From: Streptomyces puniciscabiei
Lineage (GTDB): Bacteria; Actinomycetota; Actinomycetes; Streptomycetales; Streptomycetaceae
Assembly (NCBI RefSeq): GCF_006715785.1
Contig: NZ_VFNX01000001.1
Span: forward strand, 372,001 to 436,000
DNA: 64,000 bases
Reading direction: 5' to 3'
Shown here piece by piece: positions 10,287 to 21,731 of the stretch. Made by a program: the position numbers and the translations under genes. The notes below the pieces were generated by a model that was not told where the DNA came from, searched no databases, and saw only the letters and a program-made list of their open reading frames with translations. The first letter of the stretch is position 1; each line of letters starts with the position of its first letter.

Positions 10287-12755
10287 TCACGTCGTGTGCC
10301 CGGCCACCCGCAGTGCGTGCACGAGGTCCCAGTGCCGCTCCTCGGAGACGGCCCGCGCGGCGTGCAGCAGCAGGGGCACGAGCCGGCGCGGATCCGGTAC
10401 GACGCTCCGGGCGGCCTCCTCCGCGGTGCGCCCCCGCACACACGCGTCCAGCAGCGCCGCCGCCTCCCGCCGGCGCCCCTCCTCCTCCAGGCTCAGCACG
10501 GCCGCGCCGATCTGCTCCGCCGGGCGGGCCACCCCCTGCCGCAGCAACTGGAGCCCGTCGGCCTCCCGTCCGGCTGCGGTGAGCGCGTCGGCGGCGGCGA
10601 CCAGCCGCTCCGCGGGCAGCGAGGCGGTCTCCCACAGCAGCGTCGCCCAGTCGGCGCCGAGACCGGCGCGGTGCAGCGCGTCGGCGAGCGCCGGGAACCA
10701 ACCGGGAGGCCACTGCACGACCTCGACGAGCAGCCCATGCGCCTCCCCACTGCGCCCCTCGGCCCTGAGCCGCCCCAGCCGCTCCACGACCCCCGCCACG
10801 GCCACCTCCGCCTCGGCGTCCACCACCTCGGCGGGCGCCGCCGCAACGGGCTCGGCCGCCTGCCCGGCCCCGGCGAACCGCGCCCCGCGCGGCGTACGAC
10901 GCGCGGGCGCCTCCGGCAGCACCGCAGGGGCCGTCGCCGGCACCACGCCAGCGGCCACCGCACCCTCCTCCACCATCCCGGCGAACCGCGCACTGCCCCG
11001 CCGGCGCTTACGGGACTTGGCGGTCGCCGAGGAGGAGTGCGGGGTGGCGGCACGGGAGTCGACCGGAACGGTACGAGGAGCCGGTACGGGGGGCGCTGGG
11101 GCGTCGGCGGGAAGGGGGGACGCCGGGGTCTGCTGCGCGCCCTGACGCGCGCCGGGAGAGGGAGGGGCGGCCTGAGGAGGGAGCGAGGCGGCTTGGGCGA
11201 CCTGACCGGCGCGGGGAGAGGGTGGGGCTGCCTGGGCAGGGGGCGAGGTGGCTTGCGCGGCCTGACCAGCGCGGGGAGAGGGCGCGGCGGCAGGGGCAGG
11301 CGTGACCGGGTGCGGGGCCGGAGCGGGCGCTGCCGTGTACGGAGCCCGAGTCGAACCGTCGGCATGCGGCACCGGACCGGGCGCTATGTCACGCCGGGCG
11401 CGAGTCGAGCCGTCAGAGTTCGGGACCGAAGCGGGGGCGACGGTGTGCGGAGCCCACACGGAACCCTCGGCATCCGAACCCCGAGGCGACGCGACCCCAC
11501 CCGGCACCCGACCGGACGCCTCGCCGTGCGGAGCCAGAGCCGGGCCCACCGTGCGCGCAGCCCACACGGAACCCTCGGCATCCGAACCCTGAGGCGACGC
11601 GACCCCACCCGGCATCCGACCGGACGCCTCGCCGTGCGGAGCCAGTGCCGGGCCCACCGTGCGCGCAGCCCACACGGAACCCTCGGCATCCGAGCCCCGA
11701 GGCGGCGCGACCGCACCCGGGATCCGACCGGGCGGGGCGGTGTGCGGGGCCCGAGGGGGGCCGTCCGTCAGCGAGGGCGGGTTCGTGGTGTCGGCGGAAG
11801 TGGAGCTGTCGTCGGGCAGGGGTGCTCGGCCTGGTGCGAGGTGGCTCGTGGCGTGGTCGGTCGGCCCGAAAGGGCGGCTGTCGGCGCGACGCGCCTCGCC
11901 TGGGACAGGGCCCGGAGCCCAGGGCTCCGGTCCGGCCGCCGAGCGGTACGCGGGCTCGGCCTCGCGCCGGGCGTGATCACGGCCGGTGTCCCGCAGGGGC
12001 GGCGAGGCCTTCGCCGCCGCGCCGCTCCCCCGTACCTCCAGGTCCTCGCCCTCGTCCCGCGGCGGCCCGGACTCGTCCCCGAGCCGCACCCCACCCGAAC
12101 GCCCGGCCCGCCACCGCTCCCCCTCCACCGCCCGGCCATCGCGCCCGGCCTCGCGAAAGCTGGGCGGCGCCTCCGCGCCCCCGCCGCCCGCGGCCCACGA
12201 CGGCCCGGTCTCGCCCCCCTGCCGCACCCCGCGCGACCGCACCGCCGCGCGCCGGTCCAACTCCGCCAAACGGGAGCGGAGTTCGGCGCACCGCGCGGTG
12301 GCACGGTCGTGGTCGTCCTGGGCCCAGGCGAGGTCGAGGCGGAGGGAGTCGGCGTCTTCGGGGGCGGACGCGGCGGACAGCAGGCGGGTCAGTTCGGAAT
12401 GCCGTTCGGCGGCGTAGCGCTGTTCGCGGAGCATCACGTCGAGGCGGTCGAGCAGAGTGTCCCGCGCGCCGGGGCGGGCGTCGTACGCCGTGAGGGCGGC
12501 CCGGTACAGGGCGCGGGCCCTTTCCCGTTCGGCTGCTGCGGCGGCGGAGCCGTACGCCGCGGCGAGGTCCTCCAGCAGCGCCTCCACCACGTCCCACGGC
12601 GGCACCTCGCGCCCGTCCAGGCAGGCCCGCATGCCGTCGGGATCCCGCTGCCAGAAGACCCCGCTCCACCCGCCGCCCTGGTCCAGGCGCGCCAGCAGGC
12701 CGTCCAGATAGCTCGCGAACTCCCGTACTCCCCCGGGGAGTCGATCCACGACCAT
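10287..12755 (-). CDS. Long hypothetical protein with alpha-helical ends and a repeat-rich Pro/Ser centre
   Basis: An 822-residue protein in three parts. Residues 1 to about 170 are alpha-helical and charged (begins MVVDRLPGGVREFASYLDGL, with a likely coiled coil around CAELRSRLAELDRR). Residues about 190-560 are low complexity, Pro/Ala/Ser-rich, with three 36-residue repeats encoded by 108-bp direct repeats. The last 200 residues are Ala/Leu-rich helical repeats resembling TPR/SEL1-like repeats (RLGRLRAEGRSGEAHGLLVE and similar). Streptomyces genomes carry related proteins, sometimes annotated loosely as large tegument-like proteins; I know no function. It shows no signal peptide. ATG 12755 has GGGAG upstream. 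Confidence 0.75.
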   Translation of the reverse strand: MVVDRLPGGVREFASYLDGLLARLDQGGGWSGVFWQRDPDGMRACLDGREVPPWDVVEALLEDLAAAYGSAAAAAERERARALYRAALTAYDARPGARDTLLDRLDVMLREQRYAAERHSELTRLLSAASAPEDADSLRLDLAWAQDDHDRATARCAELRSRLAELDRRAAVRSRGVRQGGETGPSWAAGGGGAEAPPSFREAGRDGRAVEGERWRAGRSGGVRLGDESGPPRDEGEDLEVRGSGAAAKASPPLRDTGRDHARREAEPAYRSAAGPEPWAPGPVPGEARRADSRPFGPTDHATSHLAPGRAPLPDDSSTSADTTNPPSLTDGPPRAPHTAPPGRIPGAVAPPRGSDAEGSVWAARTVGPALAPHGEASGRMPGGVASPQGSDAEGSVWAARTVGPALAPHGEASGRVPGGVASPRGSDAEGSVWAPHTVAPASVPNSDGSTRARRDIAPGPVPHADGSTRAPYTAAPAPAPHPVTPAPAAAPSPRAGQAAQATSPPAQAAPPSPRAGQVAQAASLPPQAAPPSPGARQGAQQTPASPLPADAPAPPVPAPRTVPVDSRAATPHSSSATAKSRKRRRGSARFAGMVEEGAVAAGVVPATAPAVLPEAPARRTPRGARFAGAGQAAEPVAAAPAEVVDAEAEVAVAGVVERLGRLRAEGRSGEAHGLLVEVVQWPPGWFPALADALHRAGLGADWATLLWETASLPAERLVAAADALTAAGREADGLQLLRQGVARPAEQIGAAVLSLEEEGRRREAAALLDACVRGRTAEEAARSVVPDPRRLVPLLLHAARAVSEERHWDLVHALRVAGHTT
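11453..11776. repeat. Three in-frame 108-bp direct repeats
   Basis: The segment starting CCCACACGGAACCCTCGGCA occurs at 11453, 11561 and 11669, an exact period of 108 bp (36 codons). The copies differ by only a few bases, showing recent expansion; the last copy diverges in its second half. They encode the low-complexity centre of the protein on the minus strand and are likely to vary in number between strains. Confidence 0.85.
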
Positions 12756-12892
12756 CGCTCAGCTCCCGCCCGACCGCCGGCACTTCCGGTGGTCAGGCAA
12801 CACGAGTCGTGTTACGGCGCTGCTACACAGAGTTTTCCGGCAGAGTGCGGGCGCCTCATCACGGACTCACCCTCACTGCGCGGACCGGCCCC

Positions 12893-13144
12893 TCATGCGG
12901 GCGCGAGGGCACACCGCGCCACCAGCTCGTCCATCGACAGCCCGAGAGCCCCGGCCAGCGCGGCCACAGTGAAGAACGCCGGTGTCGGCGCCCGGCCCGT
13001 CTCGATCTTGCGCAGCGTCTCGGCGGAGATGCCCGCCTGCGCGGCGACCTCGGGCATGCTCCGCCCGCCGCGCGCCTCGCGCAGCAACTGTCCGAGCCGC
13101 TCGCCGCGTTCGCGCTCTTCGGGAGTGAGGGGGGTGCGCACCAT
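12893..13144 (-). CDS. Small XRE-family helix-turn-helix regulator
   Basis: An 83-residue protein made almost only of an XRE/Cro helix-turn-helix: RLGQLLREARGGRSMPEVAAQ, then AGISAETLRKIETGRAPTPAF and the ALAGALGLSMDELV tail. It is transcribed divergently from a methionine aminopeptidase gene, 62 bp away. Both start codons lie about 6-8 nt after -10-like hexamers, so the mRNA is probably leaderless. It likely represses itself and the aminopeptidase through two ATACCGGT sites between them. Confidence 0.85.
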   Translation of the reverse strand: MVRTPLTPEERERGERLGQLLREARGGRSMPEVAAQAGISAETLRKIETGRAPTPAFFTVAALAGALGLSMDELVARCALAPA

Positions 13145-13206
13145 GCGCCCATTCTAATACCGGTCCCGACCGCGGCCCCCATTAAAATACCGGTATAGTA
13201 ATTGGC
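13145..13206. promoter_or_regulatory. Divergent, probably leaderless promoters with paired ATACCGGT operators
   Basis: The 62-bp gap is nearly mirror-symmetric. ATACCGGT occurs at 13157-13164 and 13187-13194, 30 bp apart; the second is a perfect 10-bp palindrome ATACCGGTAT (13187-13196). On the plus strand TATAGT (13194-13199) ends 7 nt before the aminopeptidase ATG; on the minus strand TAGAAT (13156-13151) ends 6 nt before the regulator ATG. No Shine-Dalgarno sequence precedes either start. Each operator therefore overlaps a -10 box, a layout expected for repression by the XRE protein. Confidence 0.6.
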
Positions 13207-13983
13207 ATGGTGGAACTGAAGACGGACACTTCGATCGACGCGATGCACGCGGCCGGCCAGGTCGTCGCGCGGGCCCTGACCGCCGTACGACACGCCGCGG
13301 ACGTCGGCGTCTCCCCGCTGGAGCTGGACGAGGTGGCACGGGAGGTGCTGCGCGAGGCCGGGGCCTCGTCGCCGTTCCTGGGCTACCGCCCGTCCTTCGC
13401 CCCGACCCCCTTTCCCGCCGTGATCTGCGCCTCCGTGAACGACGCGATCGTGCACGGCATCCCGACCGGCCACCGCCTCCGCGACGGCGACCTGGTCTCG
13501 ATCGACTGCGGCGCCACCCTGGACGGCTGGGCGGGCGACTCGGCGATCAGCTTCACGGTGGGCCGCCCGCGCCCGGCGGACCTGCGCCTGATCGAGACGG
13601 CCGAGCGGGCGCTGGCGGCCGGCATCGAGGCCGCCGTCCCCGGCAACCGCATCGGCGACATCGCCCACGCCGTCGGCCGGATCTGCCGCAGCGCCGGCTA
13701 CGGCATCCCCGACGGCTTCGGCGGCCACGGCATCGGCCGCCGTATGCACGAGGACCCCGACGTCCCCAACGAGGGCCGCCCGGGGCGTGGGCTCCCGCTG
13801 CGCCCCGGTATGGTCCTCGCCATCGAGCCCATGCTCATCGCGAGCGGCAAGGACAGCTACTACGCGGCCGGCGACGGCTGGACCCTGAGGACGAGCGACG
13901 GCTCCCGCGCGGCCCACGTCGAGCACACAGTGGCCATCACAGACTCGGGTCCCCGGATCCTCACGGCGCGGGAAGCGCCCTGA
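13207..13983 (+). CDS. map: Type I methionine aminopeptidase
   Basis: A 258-residue metallopeptidase that removes the initiator methionine from nascent proteins. Ligands of the family are present: Asp in SIDCGATLDGWAGDSAI (two Asp), His in GHGIGRRMHEDP, Glu in LAIEPM and Glu in VEHTVAIT. Streptomyces usually has several map genes; this copy lacks the N-terminal SH3-binding extension of some actinobacterial forms. It is controlled divergently from the XRE regulator and probably translated from a leaderless mRNA, since no ribosome site precedes ATG 13207. Confidence 0.92.
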   Translation: MVELKTDTSIDAMHAAGQVVARALTAVRHAADVGVSPLELDEVAREVLREAGASSPFLGYRPSFAPTPFPAVICASVNDAIVHGIPTGHRLRDGDLVSIDCGATLDGWAGDSAISFTVGRPRPADLRLIETAERALAAGIEAAVPGNRIGDIAHAVGRICRSAGYGIPDGFGGHGIGRRMHEDPDVPNEGRPGRGLPLRPGMVLAIEPMLIASGKDSYYAAGDGWTLRTSDGSRAAHVEHTVAITDSGPRILTAREAP

Positions 13984-14030
13984 AGGGGCGCGGGGAACTG
14001 CGCGAGCAACCACAGACATCCCGCAGCCGC
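13984..14030. repeat. Streptomyces-type intergenic repeat after a stop codon
   Basis: Directly after the map stop is AGGGGCGCGGGGAACTGCGC, continuing with GAGCAACCACAGAC. From memory this sequence type is scattered in hundreds of copies between Streptomyces genes, usually just downstream of stop codons. I see one copy here. Its role is unknown; a search of a whole Streptomyces genome would show the copy number. Confidence 0.5.
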
Positions 14031-14159
14031 CAGACGGACAGCGAGCCCCTCCCCAGTAGGCGAACATGCCCGCCCCACCGGTTCGTGTCATCGTGGGCAT
14101 GAACAGCCCCCACCCGGTTACCCGGCGGAGCCAGTCGTCAGCGAAGGAAGCGCATCGCC

Positions 14160-16700
<2,541 letters not shown>

Positions 16701-16721
16701 GCCGCGCGGGCCTGCGACACG

Positions 16722-18524
16722 CTACGGCGCCGGGTCCACCACCATCGCCGAGCCGCCGCCGCGCCGTACCTTCTCGGCGGCGGCCAGCCACTTGCCGCCC
16801 GGCAGCCGTTGCACACCGGTCGCCGCACCGATCTCGGGGTTGAGCGAGAAGGAATGACCGATGGCCTCGAGCTGCTTGCGCAGATCACTGTTGTACAGGG
16901 CCGGTTCGAGTTCCGTCTTCGCCGCGTTGCGCTGGCTGGCACGCGGTGCGGCGATGGCGTCGACCAGCGGCAGATGACGGTCGAGGAACTCGGTGAGGGT
17001 CTGCAGCACGGTGGTGATGATGGTCGCGCCACCGGGCGAACCGAGCGCCACCACCGGCCGGTTGCTCCGGTCCAGCACGATCGTCGGGGAGATCGACGAG
17101 CGCGGCCGCTTGCCCGGGCCGGGCAGGTTCGGGTCGTGCACGGCCGGGTTGGCGGGGGCGAAGGAGAAGTCGGTCAGCTCGTTGTTGAGCAGGAAGCCAC
17201 GGCCGGGCACGGTGATGCCGCTGCCGCCGGTCTGCTCGATGGTGAGCGTGTAGGAGACGACGTTGCCCCACTTGTCGGCCACGGTCAGGTGGGTGGTGTT
17301 CTGGCCCTCGTACGTCGTCGGGGCCGCCGTACCACCCTTGCCGCAGGCCGCCGGGTGGCGCGGGTCGCCGGGGGCGAGCGGGCTGGTGAGGACCGCGTCG
17401 TCCTTGATCAGGCAGGCCCGCGAGTCGGCGTACCGCTGCGACAGCAGTTCCGTCGTCGGTACGTCCTCGAAGGCGGGGTCGCCGACCCAGCGCCCGCGGT
17501 CGGCGAAGGCGATCCGGCTCGCCTCGATGAAGTGGTGCAGGTACTGCGCCTCGCTCGCCTTCGACAGGTCGGTGTTCTCCAGGATGTTGAGGGCCTCGCC
17601 GACCGTGGTGCCGCCCGAGGAGGAGGGCGCGATGGAGTACACGTTCAGACCGCGGTACGACGTCCTGGTGGGCGCCTGGAACTTGGCCCGGTAGACGGCG
17701 AGGTCCTTCTCGGCCAGCTTGCCGGGGCGGGCGTTCCAGCCGGAGGCGGGGTCCACGGGCGGGTGTTCGACCGTCTTGACGATGTCGTCGCCGATGTCCC
17801 CGCGGTAGACGGCGTCGATGCCCCGGCGGCCCAGCTCCTCGTAGGTGCGGGCGAGTTCGGGGTTCTTGAAGGTGGAGCCGACGACGGGCAGCTGTCCGTT
17901 GGGCAGGAACAGCTTCGCGGTGTCCGGGAAGTAGCGGAACCGGGTCTCGTTGGAGGCGGTCTGCGAGCGGAAGGTGTCGTCCACCGTGAAGCCGTCACGG
18001 GCTATCCGCTCGGCCGGCCGCAGGACCGTGCCGAGCCGCTTGCTGCCCCACTCGTCCAGCGCGGTCTGCCAGGTCGCGGGCGTGCCGGGGGTGCCGACGC
18101 TCAGGCCGCTGCTGACGGCGTCCGCGAAGGCGAGCGGCTTGCCGTGTTCCAGGAACAGGTCGGAGTCGGCGCTGAGCGGCGCCGTCTCCCGGCCGTCGAT
18201 GGTGTGCACCGTGCGCGACTTGGCGTCGTAGTAGACGAAGTAGCCGCCACCGCCGATGCCCGCGGAGTACGGCTCGGTGACGCCGAGCGCGGCGGCGGTG
18301 GCGACGGCCGCGTCGACCGCGTTGCCGCCGTGTCTGAGTACCTCGATGCCGGCGGCGGAGGCGTCCGCGTCGACGCTGGCGACCGCGCCGCCGTAGCCCA
18401 CCGCCACGGGAACCTTGGTGGGCGTGCCGGTCGTTGTCGCGGCGGGCGGCGCCGCCGCCCCCACCGACACCAGCGCGGCCGAGACCGCCAGAACCGCCAT
18501 TCTCCGCGTGCCAGGACGACCCAT
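16722..18524 (-). CDS. ggt: Secreted gamma-glutamyltransferase
   Basis: A 600-residue Ntn-hydrolase precursor that cleaves gamma-glutamyl bonds of glutathione and related compounds outside the membrane. A signal peptide (MGRPGTRRMAVLAVSAALVS) is followed by the large subunit with GGNAVDAAVA and GIGGGGYFVYYD. The self-processing threonine lies in NTTHLTVADKWGN, and the glutamate-binding GSGI and LNNELTDFSF segments follow. GTG/ATG options upstream were rejected because ATG 18524 is preceded by GGGAGGT and starts the signal peptide. It converges with the clp gene; stops are 21 bp apart. Confidence 0.92.
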   Translation of the reverse strand: MGRPGTRRMAVLAVSAALVSVGAAAPPAATTTGTPTKVPVAVGYGGAVASVDADASAAGIEVLRHGGNAVDAAVATAAALGVTEPYSAGIGGGGYFVYYDAKSRTVHTIDGRETAPLSADSDLFLEHGKPLAFADAVSSGLSVGTPGTPATWQTALDEWGSKRLGTVLRPAERIARDGFTVDDTFRSQTASNETRFRYFPDTAKLFLPNGQLPVVGSTFKNPELARTYEELGRRGIDAVYRGDIGDDIVKTVEHPPVDPASGWNARPGKLAEKDLAVYRAKFQAPTRTSYRGLNVYSIAPSSSGGTTVGEALNILENTDLSKASEAQYLHHFIEASRIAFADRGRWVGDPAFEDVPTTELLSQRYADSRACLIKDDAVLTSPLAPGDPRHPAACGKGGTAAPTTYEGQNTTHLTVADKWGNVVSYTLTIEQTGGSGITVPGRGFLLNNELTDFSFAPANPAVHDPNLPGPGKRPRSSISPTIVLDRSNRPVVALGSPGGATIITTVLQTLTEFLDRHLPLVDAIAAPRASQRNAAKTELEPALYNSDLRKQLEAIGHSFSLNPEIGAATGVQRLPGGKWLAAAEKVRRGGGSAMVVDPAP

Positions 18525-18666
18525 CCGTACCTCCCGTCGGGACAGTCCGCGCAGCGTAACCAGATTGCCGTAGTACCGACAGTACGCCTGGGTGTCCTGC
18601 CACACGACCGTCACGTGTCGAACACGGGTACGTAGCGTTGGCCCGGGACCGCTACCATGCGCGGCC

Positions 18667-19416
18667 ATGAACGACGACGTGCGCAACATCGTCCTGGGCC
18701 TGGTGGCGACCGGGATATCGGCCTCGCTGGGCTGGCTCGCCCGTACGTATCTGTGGCGGCGCAAACTGCGGCGCAAGCAGGAGTTCTTCGGGCTGCCGGA
18801 CAACTCCGAGTCACTGCTCGTCGTTCCTCGCGCGTCGGGTGGACCGGAGCTGTCGGTGAAGCGCTACGACATGTACGCCCTGCTGGAACTCTCCGCCCTG
18901 ATCAAGGACTGCCATGCGCGTGCCCAGGTGGTGGGACATGACGGGGCCCAGCAAGGGTTCGGCGAGCGCACCGAGTTCTGTGTCGGCGGGCCCTACTCGA
19001 ACCGCCGGATGGCGGCCCACCTCTCCTCGCTGCTGCCGGGCGTGTGGGTCAACACGGAGACCGAACCGGTCGCGGAGCGGGGCATGTTCCGGATCGGCGG
19101 GGAGCGGTACCGCATGGAGCGCGGCCGGAGCGAGTACGTCCTGCTCGCCCGGCTCACCGCGAGCGGGCAGACGGACGCCCGCCCGGTCTTCCTCTTCTGC
19201 GGCCAGCGAGCCATCACCAACCAGGCCGCCACCCGCTATCTCGCCCGCCACCACGAGCGGCTGCGCCGCAAGCACGGCACCGGGTCCTTCGTGCTGCTGC
19301 TGAAGGTGGTCAACTCGCAGGCGTACGGCCCGGACGTGGTCGAGCTGGTGGCGGACGTGACGCGGGCGGCGCGCACTCCCCTGCCCGAGGCGGCCTCGGC
19401 CGACACGGCCGCATAG
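18667..19416 (+). CDS. Conserved Streptomyces hypothetical protein with one N-terminal membrane helix
   Basis: A 249-residue protein: a single membrane helix at residues 6-25 (IVLGLVATGISASLGWLART), an Arg/Lys-rich stop-transfer (WRRKLRRKQ), then a cytoplasmic domain of about 220 residues with GGPYSNRRMAAHL, FLFCGQRAITNQAATRYLARH and a C-terminal VVELVADVTRAA. I do not recognise a catalytic motif or named domain. ATG 18667 is chosen because the upstream in-frame part would overlap the promoter region. It is divergent from ggt with 142 bp between, containing a small CGTGT-CGA-ACACG palindrome at 18614-18626. Confidence 0.75.
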   Translation: MNDDVRNIVLGLVATGISASLGWLARTYLWRRKLRRKQEFFGLPDNSESLLVVPRASGGPELSVKRYDMYALLELSALIKDCHARAQVVGHDGAQQGFGERTEFCVGGPYSNRRMAAHLSSLLPGVWVNTETEPVAERGMFRIGGERYRMERGRSEYVLLARLTASGQTDARPVFLFCGQRAITNQAATRYLARHHERLRRKHGTGSFVLLLKVVNSQAYGPDVVELVADVTRAARTPLPEAASADTAA

Positions 19417-19444
19417 TCGTTCAACAAACTTTACTGGTACGTAA

Positions 19445-19470
19445 CTTACCGACGGGTTACTTACGGTAAG
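19445..19470. promoter_or_regulatory. Inverted repeat CTTACCG-N12-CGGTAAG upstream of a secreted peptidase
   Basis: Arms CTTACCG (19445-19451) and CGGTAAG (19464-19470) lie 54-80 nt upstream of the start at 19525. A related TTACCG(A/T)CGGGT is repeated directly at 19447 and 19480. The stretch is more AT-rich than its surroundings and has several TTAC elements, as in a regulated promoter. No regulator can be named. Confidence 0.45.
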
Positions 19471-19524
19471 GGCGTCCGGTTACCGTCGGGTCACTTTGCA
19501 CTGCGACAGTTGAAGGAGTGACCC

Positions 19525-21093
19525 ATGGGACACGGTCGCACCACTTTGCGCACCGCCGCCGCAGGAGCCGTCTCGGCGGCGCTCATCGCCGGAAGTGTCG
19601 TCGGCCTGGCGCCCGCCGCCCAGGCCGCCGGCCCGGACGTCCGGTTCGTCGACATCACCGGCGACGGCGGCACCGTGCTGAAGGCGAACGTCGTCACGCC
19701 CGCGGGCGCCGACGGCTCGCACAGCTACCCGCTCATCGTGCTGCCCACGAGCTGGAGCCTGCCCCAGGTGGAGTACCTCGCCCAGGCGCAGAAGCTCGCC
19801 GACGCCGGCTATGTGGTGCTCACCTACAACGTGCGCGGTTTCTGGCAGTCCGGCGGACAGATAGAAGTGGCCGGTCCGCCGGACATAGCGGACGCCTCCA
19901 AGGTCATCGACTGGGCCCTCGCCAACACCCCGGCCGACCCGCGGCACGTGGGCATGGCCGGGGTGTCGTACGGCGCCGGGATCAGCCTGCTCGCCGCCGC
20001 GCACGACAGGCGCATCAAGGCCGTGGCCGCGCTCAGCGGCTGGGCGGACCTGATCGACTCGATCTACTCGGGCCGCACCCAGCACGTCCAGGCGGCCGCC
20101 GTACTGGACGGCACGGCCACCCTGACCGGCCGGGAGAGCCCCGAACTGCGCGAGATCTTCGACAACTTGTACTCCTCGAACCTGTCCAAGGAACAGGAGA
20201 TGATCGACTGGGGGCGGAAACGTTCCGCCGCGACCTATGTCGATCAGCTCAACAAGAACGGCGCGGCCGTCATGCTCGCCAACGCCTGGGGCGACACCGT
20301 CTTCCCGGCGAACCAGGAGGCCGACTTCTACCGGAAGCTGACCGTCCCCAAGCGCCTGGAGCTGCGCCCCGGCGACCACGCGACCGCCGAACTGACGGGC
20401 CTGTTCGGGCTGCCCAACGACGTCTGGACGGACACCGAGCGCTGGCTCGACCACTATCTGAAGGGCGCCGACAACGGCATCGACCGTGAGCAGCCGGTCC
20501 AGCTGAAGTCCCGTAGCGCGGGGGGATACGAGGGCTACCCGGACTGGAAGTCGGTCGAGGCGACGCGCAGGAAGTTCGCGCTCCCGGGCTCCACCACCAT
20601 CCACGCCAACGTCGACTCCGGCGCGGACGGCGGGGTCGTCTTCCTGTCCAGCATCCTCGACCAGGTCGCGCAGCTGCCGCCCATGGCCGCCATCCCGTTG
20701 CTGCCGCGCCGCTGGGCGGCCGTCTGGCAGTCGGAGCGGTACGCCGGCACCCAGAAGGTGCGCGGCACGGCCACCCTGCACACCACGCTCACTCCCACCG
20801 CGGAGAGCGGCACCCTCGTGGCCTACCTGTACGACGTCGGGCCGCTCGGTGTCGGCAAGCTGGTCACCAACGCGCCGTACACCTGGCACGGGCGGACACC
20901 CGGCGAACCGTTCGACGTGGACCTGGACCTGTTCTCCACGGCCTACGACGTTCCCGCCGGGCACCGCCTCGCGCTGGTGGTCGACACGGTCGACCCGCTG
21001 TACATCGAGCACAACCCGTCCGGCGCGCAGCTGACCTTCTCCTCGCCCCCGGACGACCCGTCGTACGTGTCCGTCCCGCTCGGCGAGCAGTGA
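19525..21093 (+). CDS. Secreted S15-type peptidase / alpha-beta hydrolase (CocE/X-prolyl dipeptidyl peptidase-like)
   Basis: A 522-residue secreted hydrolase. A signal peptide ends at AQAA (about residue 36). The alpha/beta-hydrolase core carries the nucleophile serine in AGVSYGAG, an Asp in NAWGDTVFPANQE and a His in RPGDHAT, giving a full triad. The C-terminal third is a jelly-roll of the X-Pro peptidase C-terminal type (ends PDDPSYVSVPLGEQ). Family members release X-Pro dipeptides or hydrolyse esters; the substrate is not determinable here. ATG 19525 has GAAGGAG 8 nt upstream. The 200 bp after the gene hold no recognisable feature. Confidence 0.88.
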   Translation: MGHGRTTLRTAAAGAVSAALIAGSVVGLAPAAQAAGPDVRFVDITGDGGTVLKANVVTPAGADGSHSYPLIVLPTSWSLPQVEYLAQAQKLADAGYVVLTYNVRGFWQSGGQIEVAGPPDIADASKVIDWALANTPADPRHVGMAGVSYGAGISLLAAAHDRRIKAVAALSGWADLIDSIYSGRTQHVQAAAVLDGTATLTGRESPELREIFDNLYSSNLSKEQEMIDWGRKRSAATYVDQLNKNGAAVMLANAWGDTVFPANQEADFYRKLTVPKRLELRPGDHATAELTGLFGLPNDVWTDTERWLDHYLKGADNGIDREQPVQLKSRSAGGYEGYPDWKSVEATRRKFALPGSTTIHANVDSGADGGVVFLSSILDQVAQLPPMAAIPLLPRRWAAVWQSERYAGTQKVRGTATLHTTLTPTAESGTLVAYLYDVGPLGVGKLVTNAPYTWHGRTPGEPFDVDLDLFSTAYDVPAGHRLALVVDTVDPLYIEHNPSGAQLTFSSPPDDPSYVSVPLGEQ

Positions 21094-21296
21094 TCTCCGG
21101 CTGCCGCCGGACGAGCCTGGCCCGTGTGAACTGCCGCCCCCTGGGGTCTCGCAGCATGCAGAACGGCACATCTTAGTCGAGGTCGGCTGCGATGAGCCGC
21201 CCCACCGTGGAGGAACTCCGCCCCACGCAACGGGGCATCCCCGCGCTGTGTGCCAACCGGCCCCTGCCGCAGCGGAGATGAGGAACGGACGCAGGC

Positions 21297-21716
21297 TCAG
21301 GTCTCGGCGATCTCCGCGTACAGCTGGGACAGCTCGGGGACGCCGCTCGCGGCCCAGTCCTGCCCGGCGCCGGCGACCTCGACCTCACGGCCGGAGGCCA
21401 GCCGTACCACGGGCTCGCCGTCGGGGCGGATCAGCCAGGTGGCGCCGGGCACGGTGCGCACCACGACCGTGCCCAGATACAGTCCCGCGTCGTTGCCCAG
21501 CCGGGGCAGGATCTCGGCGTCGTCGCGCCAGCGCGGGACGAGCTGGTCCAGGGCCTCCAGGGAGGCCGGCGTGTCGTCGAGGCGGACGCCCGCCCGGGCC
21601 GCCTGCGAGCGGAGCAGCTCGCACTCGGAGAGCAGCGCGGCGATCCCCTCGGGGTCGGAGGGGATCGCCGCGTGTCCGCTCTTGTCGTGCCGGTGGCCCA
21701 GGAACGGAAGGTTCAT
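21297..21716 (-). CDS. DUF6278 family protein
   Basis: A 139-residue soluble protein beginning MNLPFLGHRHDKSGHAAIP, with IAALLSECELLRSQAARAGV and GLYLGTVVVRTVPGATWLI. I know this as a short, strongly conserved Streptomyces protein now named DUF6278. No catalytic residues stand out and the role is unknown. It lies 15 bp downstream of exonuclease III on the same strand and is probably co-transcribed with it. Confidence 0.75.
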   Translation of the reverse strand: MNLPFLGHRHDKSGHAAIPSDPEGIAALLSECELLRSQAARAGVRLDDTPASLEALDQLVPRWRDDAEILPRLGNDAGLYLGTVVVRTVPGATWLIRPDGEPVVRLASGREVEVAGAGQDWAASGVPELSQLYAEIAET

Positions 21717-21731
21717 GGAACCAGCGTGGCA

